From a virus, in the IMG/VR virus record IMGVR_UViG_3300042564_002723, positions 1-22,046 of that record: a stretch of 22,046 nucleotides of DNA; one strand, given 5' to 3'. The stretch's first letter is position 1; each line of letters begins with the position of its first letter. The notes below the pieces were generated by a model. That model was not told the origin of the DNA. It saw only the letters and a program-made list of their open reading frames with translations, and ran no database searches. Made by a program: the position numbers and the translations under genes. Shown one piece after another: positions 1-5,685 of this stretch.

Positions 1-92
1 CCCAGCTTGTCGGCGCTCCCCCCCGCAAAGTACTCGACGCCTTCGCGCAGTCGCTCGCGGAGCCGTGCGTCTATTTCCGGTGTGCTTCTCAT
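1..92 (-). CDS. Phage repressor-like protein, N-terminal fragment (runs off the window)
   Basis: The reverse strand opens with ATG at 92-90 and stays open to the window edge, giving about 30 residues that begin MRSTPEIDARLRERLREGVE. The stretch ends in a Gly/Ser segment of the kind that precedes the first helix-turn-helix in phage CI/C1-type repressors. It is divergent from the Cro-like gene at 178 and separated from it by an operator-like region, the usual arrangement of a lysogeny switch. The repressor call rests on position and a short N-terminus only; the DNA-binding helices and any peptidase domain lie outside the window. Another divergently transcribed regulator is possible. Confidence 0.5.
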   Translation of the reverse strand, partial: MRSTPEIDARLRERLREGVEYFAGGSADKL

Positions 93-100
93 GTCGAAAG

Positions 101-116
101 CGTAGCGCCGGCTACG
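101..116. promoter_or_regulatory. Operator-like palindrome, copy 1
   Basis: CGTAGC-GCCG-GCTACG is a perfect 6-4-6 inverted repeat lying 9 bp upstream of the leftward ATG at 92. The same arms and spacing recur at 151-166. It is probably a binding site for the divergent repressor or the Cro-like protein. Confidence 0.6.
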
Positions 117-126
117 TGCGAAAGTT

Positions 127-152
127 CGTAGCATCAATGCCTTGACGCTACG
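127..152. promoter_or_regulatory. Wide-spaced operator half-sites
   Basis: CGTAGC at 127-132 and GCTACG at 147-152 form an inverted pair separated by 14 bp, between the two compact palindromes. The right arm overlaps the -35 hexamer of the rightward promoter and runs into the palindrome at 151. These may be weaker or looping half-sites. Confidence 0.4.
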
Positions 153-171
153 TAGACTTTGCTACGACAAT
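143..171 (+). promoter_or_regulatory. Probable rightward early promoter
   Basis: TTGACG at 143-148 and GACAAT at 166-171 are separated by 17 bp, a good sigma-70 arrangement. The operator-like palindrome at 151-166 fills the spacer and touches the -10, so a bound repressor would block RNA polymerase. The predicted start of transcription falls at or next to the ATG at 178, which would make the mRNA leaderless or nearly so. Confidence 0.55.
151..166. promoter_or_regulatory. Operator-like palindrome, copy 2
   Basis: CGTAGA-CTTT-GCTACG repeats the 6-4-6 layout of the site at 101-116 with one arm mismatch. It sits between the -35 and -10 hexamers of the rightward promoter. Confidence 0.58.
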
Positions 172-177
172 GGGCGC

Positions 178-456
178 ATGACGCTCGACGAATACCTCTC
201 CAGGCCCGGCGCCGAGTCCATGGCCGAGTTTGCGCGCCGCTTGGGCGTGAACCAGGACCAGGTGCGGCAATGGCGGCACAGCACAGACGGACGCCGGCCC
301 AGCGCGGGCAGCGCCGTGCTGATTGAGCAGGCCACGGCCGGCGACGTGCCAGTTGAAACGCTGCGCTCCGACTTGCAATGGGTGCGCAAGCGCGACAAGC
401 GCTGGCCCCACCCCAACGGCCGCCCGCTGCAAGACCACGCAACGGAGGCCGCATGA
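178..456 (+). CDS. YdaS/Cro-like helix-turn-helix regulator
   Basis: A 92-residue protein. Residues about 14-32 (AEFARRLGVNQDQVRQWRH) form a helix-turn-helix, followed by a segment (SAVLIEQATAGDVPVETLR) typical of YdaS/Cro-type phage regulators, which bind operators in the switch region. The next Trp-containing tail and the charged C-terminus fit that family. ATG at 178 is chosen because an in-frame upstream extension would run through the promoter and operator. No Shine-Dalgarno is visible; the -10 hexamer ends 6 nt before the ATG, suggesting leaderless translation. As first gene of the rightward operon, it probably acts as the Cro counterpart of the divergent repressor. Confidence 0.75.
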   Translation: MTLDEYLSRPGAESMAEFARRLGVNQDQVRQWRHSTDGRRPSAGSAVLIEQATAGDVPVETLRSDLQWVRKRDKRWPHPNGRPLQDHATEAA

Positions 457-821
457 CTCAGCCCCGCACTTCGGCTGCCAAGCGCAGCCATTCAGCCGCG
501 GCCAGCAGTTTGGCCTTGGCCACCAGTTCGGCCAATGCAGCCGATGCCCAACTTTCGTCGTCCATGAAACTCCCTGTGATGGCGCGGCCCACCTCCTGCG
601 CCATTGCAGGCAAGCAGACCGCTGTGTTGAAAACCAGCGTCACCGATGAAGTCAAAGACGAGTTCGCCCGGTGGTGGCGCTCGAAGGGGTACCAGTCCGA
701 GAGCGACTGCCTGCGCGAGTTGGTGCTGGTGTCCATCTATGGCCCCTCCTTCCTGACCGATCTTCACGCGGCGCGCATCAATTCGCTGGTACAGAACCCG
801 GCCGTGATGGGGGCAGCATGA
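453..821 (+). CDS. Small protein with ribbon-helix-helix-like C-terminal half
   Basis: A 122-residue protein whose ATG overlaps the preceding stop as ATGA, implying translational coupling. The first 50 residues are Ala/Ser-rich and probably disordered. Residues about 55-100 (TAVLKTSVTDEVKDEFARWW, then a Ser-rich turn and CLRELVLVSIYG) match a strand followed by two helices, as in Arc/MetJ-type ribbon-helix-helix proteins. A second early regulator is the likely role, but the target is unknown. The low-complexity N-terminus is unusual for this fold. Confidence in the gene is higher than in the fold. Confidence 0.6.
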   Translation: MTQPRTSAAKRSHSAAASSLALATSSANAADAQLSSSMKLPVMARPTSCAIAGKQTAVLKTSVTDEVKDEFARWWRSKGYQSESDCLRELVLVSIYGPSFLTDLHAARINSLVQNPAVMGAA

Positions 822-1114
822 GTCGCCGGGCGCTGGTCATCAAGCTGGCCCCTGCCGCCCCGGCGTGTTTCGCCGACCGGCTGGCCTGGGTGGAGTACCT
901 GGTGTCGGCCGCAGAGGAACAGCGCCCCGGCCACCGCGGGCCGCTGGACCTGCGCAAGAGCGGCGAAGAACCCACCTTCAACCACAGCTTCAACTTCTGC
1001 GCCATGTGCAGCGCCACCTACGCGCTGAAGATGCAGGCGCAGGACCGTTGCCACCCGTGGCACCTGCGCGAACTGCGCGACGCCCCCAAGCCCGTGGAGG
1101 CGCCCGATGCCTGA
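818..1114 (+). CDS. Small Cys/His-containing early protein, function unknown
   Basis: A 98-residue protein starting at an ATGA overlap with the upstream gene. The central FNFCAMCSATYALKMQ segment has a CxxC pair, and a downstream CHPWHLRELRD supplies another Cys and two His, which could bind zinc or form a redox pair. I do not recognise the family. The N-terminal part (ALVIKLAPAAPACFADRLAW) is predicted helical. It overlaps the next gene by 8 nt. Position in the early operon suggests a host-takeover or regulatory accessory, but that is inference. Confidence 0.6.
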   Translation: MSRRALVIKLAPAAPACFADRLAWVEYLVSAAEEQRPGHRGPLDLRKSGEEPTFNHSFNFCAMCSATYALKMQAQDRCHPWHLRELRDAPKPVEAPDA

Positions 1115-1397
1115 CCGCCTGCCCACGCTGGGCGACCGGGAACTCACGCGCATGGAGTTCCGCCTGGGCTTGTTCCGCCGCCGCGGGATGCCTGAGCGCA
1201 TGGCCGAGAAGCTGGTGGACCGGCTGGTGCTGCGCGACCTGGAGCGCGATGACCGCCGCGTTTGCATCGAGTGCGCCAACTTCCAAGGCATCCCCGGCAC
1301 CGACCGGCCGCGCACCTGCTTCTACGCCGACCCCGGCTTTTCCACCCAGCCGCTGCTGCAACGCTGCCCGCGGTTCACCTTCCAGAAACCCCAATGA
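1107..1397 (+). CDS. Small four-cysteine protein, probable zinc-binding
   Basis: A 96-residue protein. The N-terminal 50 residues are charged and helical (MERMAEKL-like, many Arg/Glu). The C-terminal half has CIECANFQG, then a single Cys in RTCFYADPG, then LLQRCPRFTF, a CxxC-C-C spacing common in small phage and plasmid zinc-knuckle proteins of unknown role. It starts inside the end of the upstream gene (8-nt overlap) and ends with a 4-nt ATGA overlap with the ParB-like gene, so it is part of the coupled early operon. Function is not known. Confidence 0.6.
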   Translation: MPDRLPTLGDRELTRMEFRLGLFRRRGMPERMAEKLVDRLVLRDLERDDRRVCIECANFQGIPGTDRPRTCFYADPGFSTQPLLQRCPRFTFQKPQ

Positions 1398-2302
1398 AGA
1401 TCAAGCTCGATGCCATCCGCATGGATGGCGGCACGCAGCCGCGCGCCAGCATTCACGAGGCCACCGTGAGCGAGTACGCCGAGGCGTACATGGCCGGCGC
1501 CACGCTGCCCCCGCCCGTGGTGTTCTTCGACGGTTCGGCCAACTGGCTGGGCGATGGCTTCCACCGCACCCACGCCGCGCGCCAGGCCGGGCTGGTTGAC
1601 ATGGAGGTGGAGATTCGCCCCGGCACCCGCCGCGACGCGGTGCAGTACAGCCTGAGCGCCAACAGCACCCACGGCCTGCGCCGCACGACCGAGGACAAGC
1701 GCCGGGCCGTTCGCATGGCCCTGGAGGACGCCGAGTGGTCGCAACTGAGCGACCGCGAGATCGCGCGCCTGACCGCCACCAGCCATCCGTTCGTGGGCCA
1801 GTTGCGCGAGGCCATGAACCCCACGAAGCAGGCCCCTGAAGGTGGTAACGCTTCCACCCAAGAGAGTGCCCCCCGCCGCGAGGACAACACCAAGTCCACG
1901 CCCGCACCGACCCCGCGCGCCGACCAGCTGCCCGGTAACGTTTCCACCCACGCGCCTGCCGAGCAGACCGCCGAGGCCGGTAACGTTTCCAGCGACGACG
2001 ACGCCCCGACGCTGGCCGAGATCGCCGACGAGCAACAGCGCGAGATCGAGCGCCTGCAGGCCGACGTGCAAGCCCTGCAGTCCGACGACCAGCGCGCGGA
2101 AACGCTCAAGGCGCGCCGGATGCTGGACAACGCGGTGCGCCAGCAGGGCGAGGCCATGGAAAAGGCCAAGCGCGCAGAAGAACGCGAGGCGTGGAACAAG
2201 CGCCAACTGATGCGCTGCGGTGCCGCCGTGGGCGAGGCCGACCCCACCAAGATTGCGGCGGCCGTGGAAGCCCTGGCACGCAAGGCGAAGGTGGCCGCGT
2301 GA
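1394..2302 (+). CDS. ParB/Srx-fold DNA-binding protein with coiled-coil C-terminus
   Basis: A 302-residue protein. Residues about 1-80 resemble the ParB/sulfiredoxin N-terminal fold, with the signature WLGDGFHRTHAARQAG (GDGFHR at about 53-58) near the nucleotide site. Residues about 118-138 (LSDREIARLTATSHPFVGQL) form a helix-turn-helix. A flexible linker at about 143-205 contains three copies of the 13-bp DNA motif, read as GNAST, GNVST and GNVSS. Residues about 205-275 are a charged coiled coil. Located directly before the helicase and primase-like genes (GTGA overlap), it may recognise an origin or load the helicase rather than segregate DNA; no ParA is present. Role is inferred. Confidence 0.72.
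   Translation: MKIKLDAIRMDGGTQPRASIHEATVSEYAEAYMAGATLPPPVVFFDGSANWLGDGFHRTHAARQAGLVDMEVEIRPGTRRDAVQYSLSANSTHGLRRTTEDKRRAVRMALEDAEWSQLSDREIARLTATSHPFVGQLREAMNPTKQAPEGGNASTQESAPRREDNTKSTPAPTPRADQLPGNVSTHAPAEQTAEAGNVSSDDDAPTLAEIADEQQREIERLQADVQALQSDDQRAETLKARRMLDNAVRQQGEAMEKAKRAEEREAWNKRQLMRCGAAVGEADPTKIAAAVEALARKAKVAA
1844..1856 (+). repeat. 13-bp dispersed motif, copy 1 (GGTAACGCTTCCA)
   Basis: Matches the consensus GGYAACGYTTCCA. It lies inside the linker of the ParB-like gene, read in frame as GNAST. Confidence 0.75.
1934..1946 (+). repeat. 13-bp dispersed motif, copy 2 (GGTAACGTTTCCA)
   Basis: Major form of the motif, in the linker of the ParB-like gene, read in frame as GNVST. Confidence 0.85.
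1979..1991 (+). repeat. 13-bp dispersed motif, copy 3 (GGTAACGTTTCCA)
   Basis: Major form, 45 bp after copy 2 in the same linker and the same frame, read as GNVSS. Confidence 0.85.
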
Positions 2303-3783
2303 AAGTCCAACTCCGCACCGACTACCAAGCGCCCGCCGTGGAGCAGGTGCGCGAGGCCATCCGCCGTGGTGCCAAGAGCATCCTGATCAATGCGCCCACC
2401 GGCTCAGGCAAGACCGTGATGGCCAGCGCGCTGATGGAACTCACGGCCGCCAAAGGCCACCGGGCCAACTTCGTGGTGGACCGCCTGAGCCTGATCCAGC
2501 AGACCAGCGACACCTTCGACCGCTACGGCCTGGACCATGGCGTGATCCAGTCATCGCACCCGCGGTGGATGCCGAGCATGCGCATCCAGTTGTGCAGCGT
2601 GCAGACCCTGGCCCGCCGTGGCTGGCCGGATGCCAGCGTGGACCTGATCGACGAGGCCCACGTGCTGCACGAAACGGTCAAGAAGCGCATCCAGGCCAAG
2701 AACAACATCGTCATCGGCCTGACGGCCACGCCCTTCACCAAGGGCCTGGGCGCGTACTTCGACGAGATAGTGAACGTGACCACCACCCGCTGGCTGATCG
2801 ACAACGGCTGGCTGGCGCCGTACCGCATCTTCAGCTGCGCTGAGCCCAACATGGAAGGCGTCGCCGTCAAGAGCACGGGCGAGTGGGACGACCGGCAGGC
2901 CAGCGGCAAGGCGCTGGAGGTGGTGGGCGACGTGGTGGCCGAGTACCTGAAGCACGGCGAGAACCGCAAGTTCATCTGCAGCGGTGTGGACACGGCCCAC
3001 GTGGAAGAACTGCAGCGCCAGTTTCTGGCCGCGGGCATCAACGTGGCCACCTACACCTACAAGGACAAGGAAGAAGACCGCGCCGACACCACGCTGGAGT
3101 TCCGCAAGCCCGACAGCCTGATCCGCGGCTTGATCACGGTGACGGCCGCCAGCCGCGGCTTCGACGTGCCCGATGTTTCGTGCGTGATCATGGCCCGACC
3201 GCTGCGCAAGAGCCTGGCCGAGCACATCCAGCTTTTCGGCCGCGGCCTGCGCATCGCCGAGGGCAAGAAGGACTGTCTGGTGCTGGACCACTCTGGCAAC
3301 TGCGCGCGGTTCTTCGAGGAATGCGAAACCTTCTTTGACTTCGGCATCGAGAAGCTGGACGACGGCACCAAGAAGGAGAAGAAGAAGGCCGAGAAGAAGG
3401 AGCTGGAGCCCATGAAGTGCCCCAGCTGCCGCGCACTGCACAAGCCCATGCCGGTGTGCCCGGTCTGCGGCCACGAATACCCGGCCCGCGCTGCTGTGCA
3501 GCACGTGCCCGGCACGCTCAAGGAACTGATCGCAGGCGGCCACCAGAAGGAATTGACCCGTGACCTGTGGCCACAAGTAGCGGGCTACGTGATGGAGCGC
3601 CGCGAGGGCGAGGCTGCGCGCAAGCAGGCGCTGGCGATCTACAAGGACATCACGGGCGGCTGGCCGAAAGCCACCTGGGAGCAGACCGTACCGGTGCCCC
3701 CCAGCAACGAGGTGCGCAACCGCATCCGCGCGCAGCAAATCCGCTTTGCCAAGGGGCGTGAGCGGGCAGGGGCTGCGGCATGA
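2299..3783 (+). CDS. Superfamily 2 DEAH-type helicase with C-terminal zinc ribbon
   Basis: A 494-residue ATP-dependent helicase. Walker A is APTGSGKT (about 32-39), motif II LIDEAH (DEAH about 118-121), motif III LTATPF (about 141-146) and motif VI QLFGRGLR (about 311-318), so both RecA-like lobes are complete. A Lys/Glu-rich stretch (about 357-370) leads to a zinc ribbon (CPSC about 374-377, CPVC about 387-390). GTG at 2299 overlaps the ParB-like stop as GTGA; longer upstream in-frame reading would overlap that gene by over 100 nt. It lies between ParB-like and Toprim genes, so it probably unwinds DNA for phage replication or origin opening. A restriction-type helicase role is less likely because no nuclease or methylase accompanies it. 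Confidence 0.88.
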   Translation: MKVQLRTDYQAPAVEQVREAIRRGAKSILINAPTGSGKTVMASALMELTAAKGHRANFVVDRLSLIQQTSDTFDRYGLDHGVIQSSHPRWMPSMRIQLCSVQTLARRGWPDASVDLIDEAHVLHETVKKRIQAKNNIVIGLTATPFTKGLGAYFDEIVNVTTTRWLIDNGWLAPYRIFSCAEPNMEGVAVKSTGEWDDRQASGKALEVVGDVVAEYLKHGENRKFICSGVDTAHVEELQRQFLAAGINVATYTYKDKEEDRADTTLEFRKPDSLIRGLITVTAASRGFDVPDVSCVIMARPLRKSLAEHIQLFGRGLRIAEGKKDCLVLDHSGNCARFFEECETFFDFGIEKLDDGTKKEKKKAEKKELEPMKCPSCRALHKPMPVCPVCGHEYPARAAVQHVPGTLKELIAGGHQKELTRDLWPQVAGYVMERREGEAARKQALAIYKDITGGWPKATWEQTVPVPPSNEVRNRIRAQQIRFAKGRERAGAAA

Positions 3784-4679
3784 CGTTCGACCAAGCCTTG
3801 CGCCTGGCCGGCTTCCGCCCGCGCGACGTGGTGGCCGATGGCCAGTGGCGCCGCTGCGCCACCGACGACAAGCCCGGCCGGCTGAATGGCGCCTACGTGC
3901 TGTACCCGTGGGGTGTGGGCTACTACCGCAACCGGGCCACGGACGGCAACGAGAACCACAAGTGGGAGGACGGCACCAAGACCGACCACACCCCCAGCGC
4001 CGCGCACTTGGAAGCCCTGCAGCGCAAGCGTGACGCCGAGCGCGCCGCCCGCGTGCAGGCCATGCGCAGCGCCAACGACTACTGGAAACGTTGCCACCGC
4101 CCGAACCGGCTGCACCCGTATCTGGCCGCCAAGGGGCTGAGCCCGGTGGGCACCCAGGGCCTGCGCGAGTGCGACGGCTGGCTGGTGGTGCCCGTGTACC
4201 AGGACCGGTGGATGGTCATCAGCGTGCAGAACATCCACCCGGACGGCACCAAGCGGTTTTGGACGGGCGCACCCATCAAGGCCGGGGCTTTCATCCTGGA
4301 CCGGCCGCACGCCGCTGTCACGGTGCTGTGCGAAGGGCTGGCAACCGGCATGGCCGTGTTCCAGGCCGTCAAGCACGCCCGCGTGGTGGTGTGCTTCGAC
4401 GCCGGCAACCTGCTGCCTGTGACCCAACGGCTCAAGCCCACGGGGAGCGTGGTGTACGCCGCCGACAACGACGCCGGCACCCTGGCCCGCCGTGGCTTCA
4501 ATCCCGGCATCGAGAAGGCGCACAACGCGGCCGAACTGATCGGCGCAGGGGTGGCCTTCCCCCAGGGCATCGAAGGCACGGATTGGGCCGACGCCCTGCG
4601 CGAATGGGGCCAGCAAGGTGCCAAGCGCATCGAGCGCCAGATCCTGGCAGGAGCCCGCTACGTGGCCACCCCCTCATGA
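3780..4679 (+). CDS. Toprim-domain primase-like protein
   Basis: A 299-residue protein with an ATGA overlap to the helicase. The C-terminal half has the Toprim signature: a glutamate in TVLCEGLATG (E about 185) and the DxD in VVYAADNDAG (D about 229 and 231), the metal-binding residues of DnaG-type primases. The N-terminal 100 residues (MTFDQALRLAGFRPRD, then a Trp/Tyr-rich beta region) resemble phage and plasmid primases of the Toprim type, though no canonical CHC2 zinc finger is visible. Probably makes primers for phage DNA synthesis with the preceding helicase. No replicative DnaB-type domain is fused to it. The dispersed motif occurs at 4083-4095, on the minus strand. Confidence 0.8.
   Translation: MTFDQALRLAGFRPRDVVADGQWRRCATDDKPGRLNGAYVLYPWGVGYYRNRATDGNENHKWEDGTKTDHTPSAAHLEALQRKRDAERAARVQAMRSANDYWKRCHRPNRLHPYLAAKGLSPVGTQGLRECDGWLVVPVYQDRWMVISVQNIHPDGTKRFWTGAPIKAGAFILDRPHAAVTVLCEGLATGMAVFQAVKHARVVVCFDAGNLLPVTQRLKPTGSVVYAADNDAGTLARRGFNPGIEKAHNAAELIGAGVAFPQGIEGTDWADALREWGQQGAKRIERQILAGARYVATPS
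4083..4095 (-). repeat. 13-bp dispersed motif, copy 4 (GGCAACGTTTCCA on minus strand)
   Basis: TGGAAACGTTGCC on the plus strand, inside the Toprim gene, where it is read as WKRC plus the first base of the next codon. The strand and frame differ from copies 1-3. Confidence 0.7.
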
Positions 4680-4798
4680 GCACCAGCACCGTGAGCCTCG
4701 CGGAAATGTACGGGCCTGCATGGGCCATCAGGGCAAGAAACACCGGGGGTAGTCGCCGCCCCGTGAACAAGCGACACCTGACGCGGCAACCGATGCCG

Positions 4799-4810
4799 GG
4801 TGCGAGTCCC
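4799..4810 (+). repeat. Internal 12-nt repeat of the RNA element, copy 1
   Basis: GGTGCGAGTCCC, fitting the consensus GGYGNGARTCCY shared with 4829-4840 and 4870-4881. Confidence 0.6.
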
Positions 4811-4828
4811 AAAAACGTTCAGGCGGCT

Positions 4829-4840
4829 GGCGTGAATCCC
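4829..4840 (+). repeat. Internal 12-nt repeat of the RNA element, copy 2
   Basis: GGCGTGAATCCC; its ATCC portion lies in the loop of the CGTG/CACG hairpin. Confidence 0.6.
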
Positions 4841-4869
4841 ACGGCCGGGGGTGATGCGAGTGCATCACT

Positions 4870-4881
4870 GGTGGGAGTCCT
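4870..4881 (+). repeat. Internal 12-nt repeat of the RNA element, copy 3
   Basis: GGTGGGAGTCCT; it forms the left arm of the stem that encloses the GAAA tetraloop hairpin. Confidence 0.6.
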
Positions 4882-4979
4882 GGAAACAGGGGTGACGCTC
4901 AACCCTCCCAAGTCCCAAGCGCGAATTTTTCGCCGGGGGCTAGGGGGGCGCTTGGGTGAAGGGCAAGGAAATACAGGCA

Positions 4980-4985
4980 GGAGAG
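4980..4985 (+). promoter_or_regulatory. Shine-Dalgarno deciding the start at 4991
   Basis: GGAGAG lies 5 nt (GGAG core 7 nt) before ATG 4991. It supports starting the downstream gene here instead of at ATG 4676, and so supports an untranslated 4680-4990. Confidence 0.65.
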
Positions 4986-4990
4986 ACGAG

Positions 4991-5236
4991 ATGCAGACGA
5001 CAGACGACCACCGCCGCGCCAGCGTGCCGCTGCCGGCCAACGAGGCCCGCTGCGCGCCGGCCCAGCCCGGCCCGGCCGCCACGAAGTGCGCCCGGTACTT
5101 GGCAACGTTTCCACGGGACGCCGAGCCCGCCGACTACAGCGCCAACGGCTGCACCGCGCTGTGCGACGGCTTCATTTCCAACCAGGCGCTGGCGCAACTG
5201 GCCAACCCGCGCCCACGCAAGGAGGTTGCACTGTGA
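4991..5236 (+). CDS. Small four-cysteine protein, function unknown
   Basis: An 81-residue protein. After a Pro/Ala-rich N-terminus it has four cysteines at about 21, 33, 54 and 58 (the last in NGCTALCDGF), possibly a zinc site. The middle (ATFPRDAEPADYSANG) is hydrophilic. Start chosen for its Shine-Dalgarno GGAG at good spacing. A longer version from 4676 would add 105 residues translated from the hairpin-rich element. The dispersed 13-bp motif lies in this gene at 5101-5113, read as ATFP. The stop overlaps the GTG of the NinB gene. Family not recognised. Confidence 0.6.
   Translation: MQTTDDHRRASVPLPANEARCAPAQPGPAATKCARYLATFPRDAEPADYSANGCTALCDGFISNQALAQLANPRPRKEVAL
5101..5113 (+). repeat. 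13-bp dispersed motif, copy 5 (GGCAACGTTTCCA)
   Basis: Lies in the small Cys-rich gene in a frame read L-A-T-F-P, unlike the GNVST frame of copies 2 and 3. Confidence 0.72.
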
Positions 5237-5685
5237 GCGACGACAGCAAACTGGTGATCCTGAATCCGCAGTCGCGCCTGAACGCGCTGCGCTACGTCAA
5301 CGAGGCGCCCAACGGCTGGCGTGTGCGCGTGGAGCCGCCCAAGCGCGGCAAAGACATCAACGCCGCGCTGCACGCGCTGCTGACGGAGATCTCGCGCACG
5401 CACTGGTGGGCTGGCCGCCAGTGGCCGATGGAGGTGTGGAAGCGCCTGATGGTGGCCGCCTGGAGCCGCGCGCACAAAGACCCGGTGATGATGGTCCCGG
5501 CCCTGGACGGCCACGGCGTGGACATCGTGATGCTGCGCACCAGCGCACTCAGCCAGGCCGACGTGCGCGACCTGATGACCTACATCGAGTGCTGGGCTGC
5601 AGAGAACCAGCCGCCCGAGGTGGTCGACGCCGAGCCGGTGCGCCGCAAGCTGCCCATGGCCGAGCGCGTGGGGGTGCCGGCATGA
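5233..5685 (+). CDS. ninB: NinB-like recombination protein
   Basis: A 150-residue protein, close to the usual NinB length. The segment INAALHALLTEISRTHWWAG, then a Trp-rich helix (QWPMEVWKRLMVAAWSRA) and the late DVRDLMTYIECWAAEN helix are characteristic of NinB (lambda Orf family), which binds single-stranded DNA and assists phage recombination by replacing RecFOR functions. GTG at 5233 has a strong AAGGAGG at 5219-5225 with 7-nt spacing and overlaps the upstream stop as GTGA. It is followed by a RusA-like resolvase gene, as in lambdoid nin regions. Assignment from family pattern; confident. Confidence 0.85.
   Translation: MSDDSKLVILNPQSRLNALRYVNEAPNGWRVRVEPPKRGKDINAALHALLTEISRTHWWAGRQWPMEVWKRLMVAAWSRAHKDPVMMVPALDGHGVDIVMLRTSALSQADVRDLMTYIECWAAENQPPEVVDAEPVRRKLPMAERVGVPA

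Larger units (their letters stand above)
4680..4990 (+). ncRNA. Hairpin-rich intergenic element, candidate structured RNA
   Basis: These 311 nt interrupt an operon whose other genes overlap. Consecutive predicted stems are: 4713-4717/4722-4726; 4744-4748/4759-4763; CACC 4775-4778 with GGTG 4799-4802 enclosing CGGCA 4784-4788 with TGCCG 4794-4798; 4831-4834/4840-4843 (extended by GGC 4825-4827 with GCC 4844-4846); GTGATGC 4851-4857 with GCATCAC 4862-4868; TGGGAG 4872-4877 with CTCCCA 4905-4910 enclosing CCTG-GAAA-CAGG (4879-4890, a GNRA tetraloop); and CCCAAGCGC 4914-4922 with GCGCTTGGG 4948-4956. A reading frame from ATG 4676 is open throughout, but the good Shine-Dalgarno and downstream ATG at 4991 make the later start preferable. 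A translated 186-residue protein cannot be excluded. No known RNA class is recognised. Confidence 0.5.

Noticed and set aside
4796-4812. tRNA T-arm-like sequence (GGGTGCGAGTCCC)
   Set aside because: The loop lacks the TTC start of a T-loop, and no acceptor stem, D-arm or anticodon arm can be placed around it.
4680-4990. Group II or group I intron, or hammerhead ribozyme
   Set aside because: The AGTCC/AATCC boxes recall intron domain I, but no domain V-like hairpin, no reverse transcriptase and no group I core was seen. The CTGACG at 4778-4783 does not fit the hammerhead CTGANGA core.
4676-5236. A single 186-residue protein from ATG 4676 through the RNA-like element
   Set aside because: The product of 4676-4990 lacks protein-like pattern while the DNA folds into many stems, and the strong Shine-Dalgarno at 4980 supports starting at 4991. 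Kept open as an alternative because the frame has no stop.
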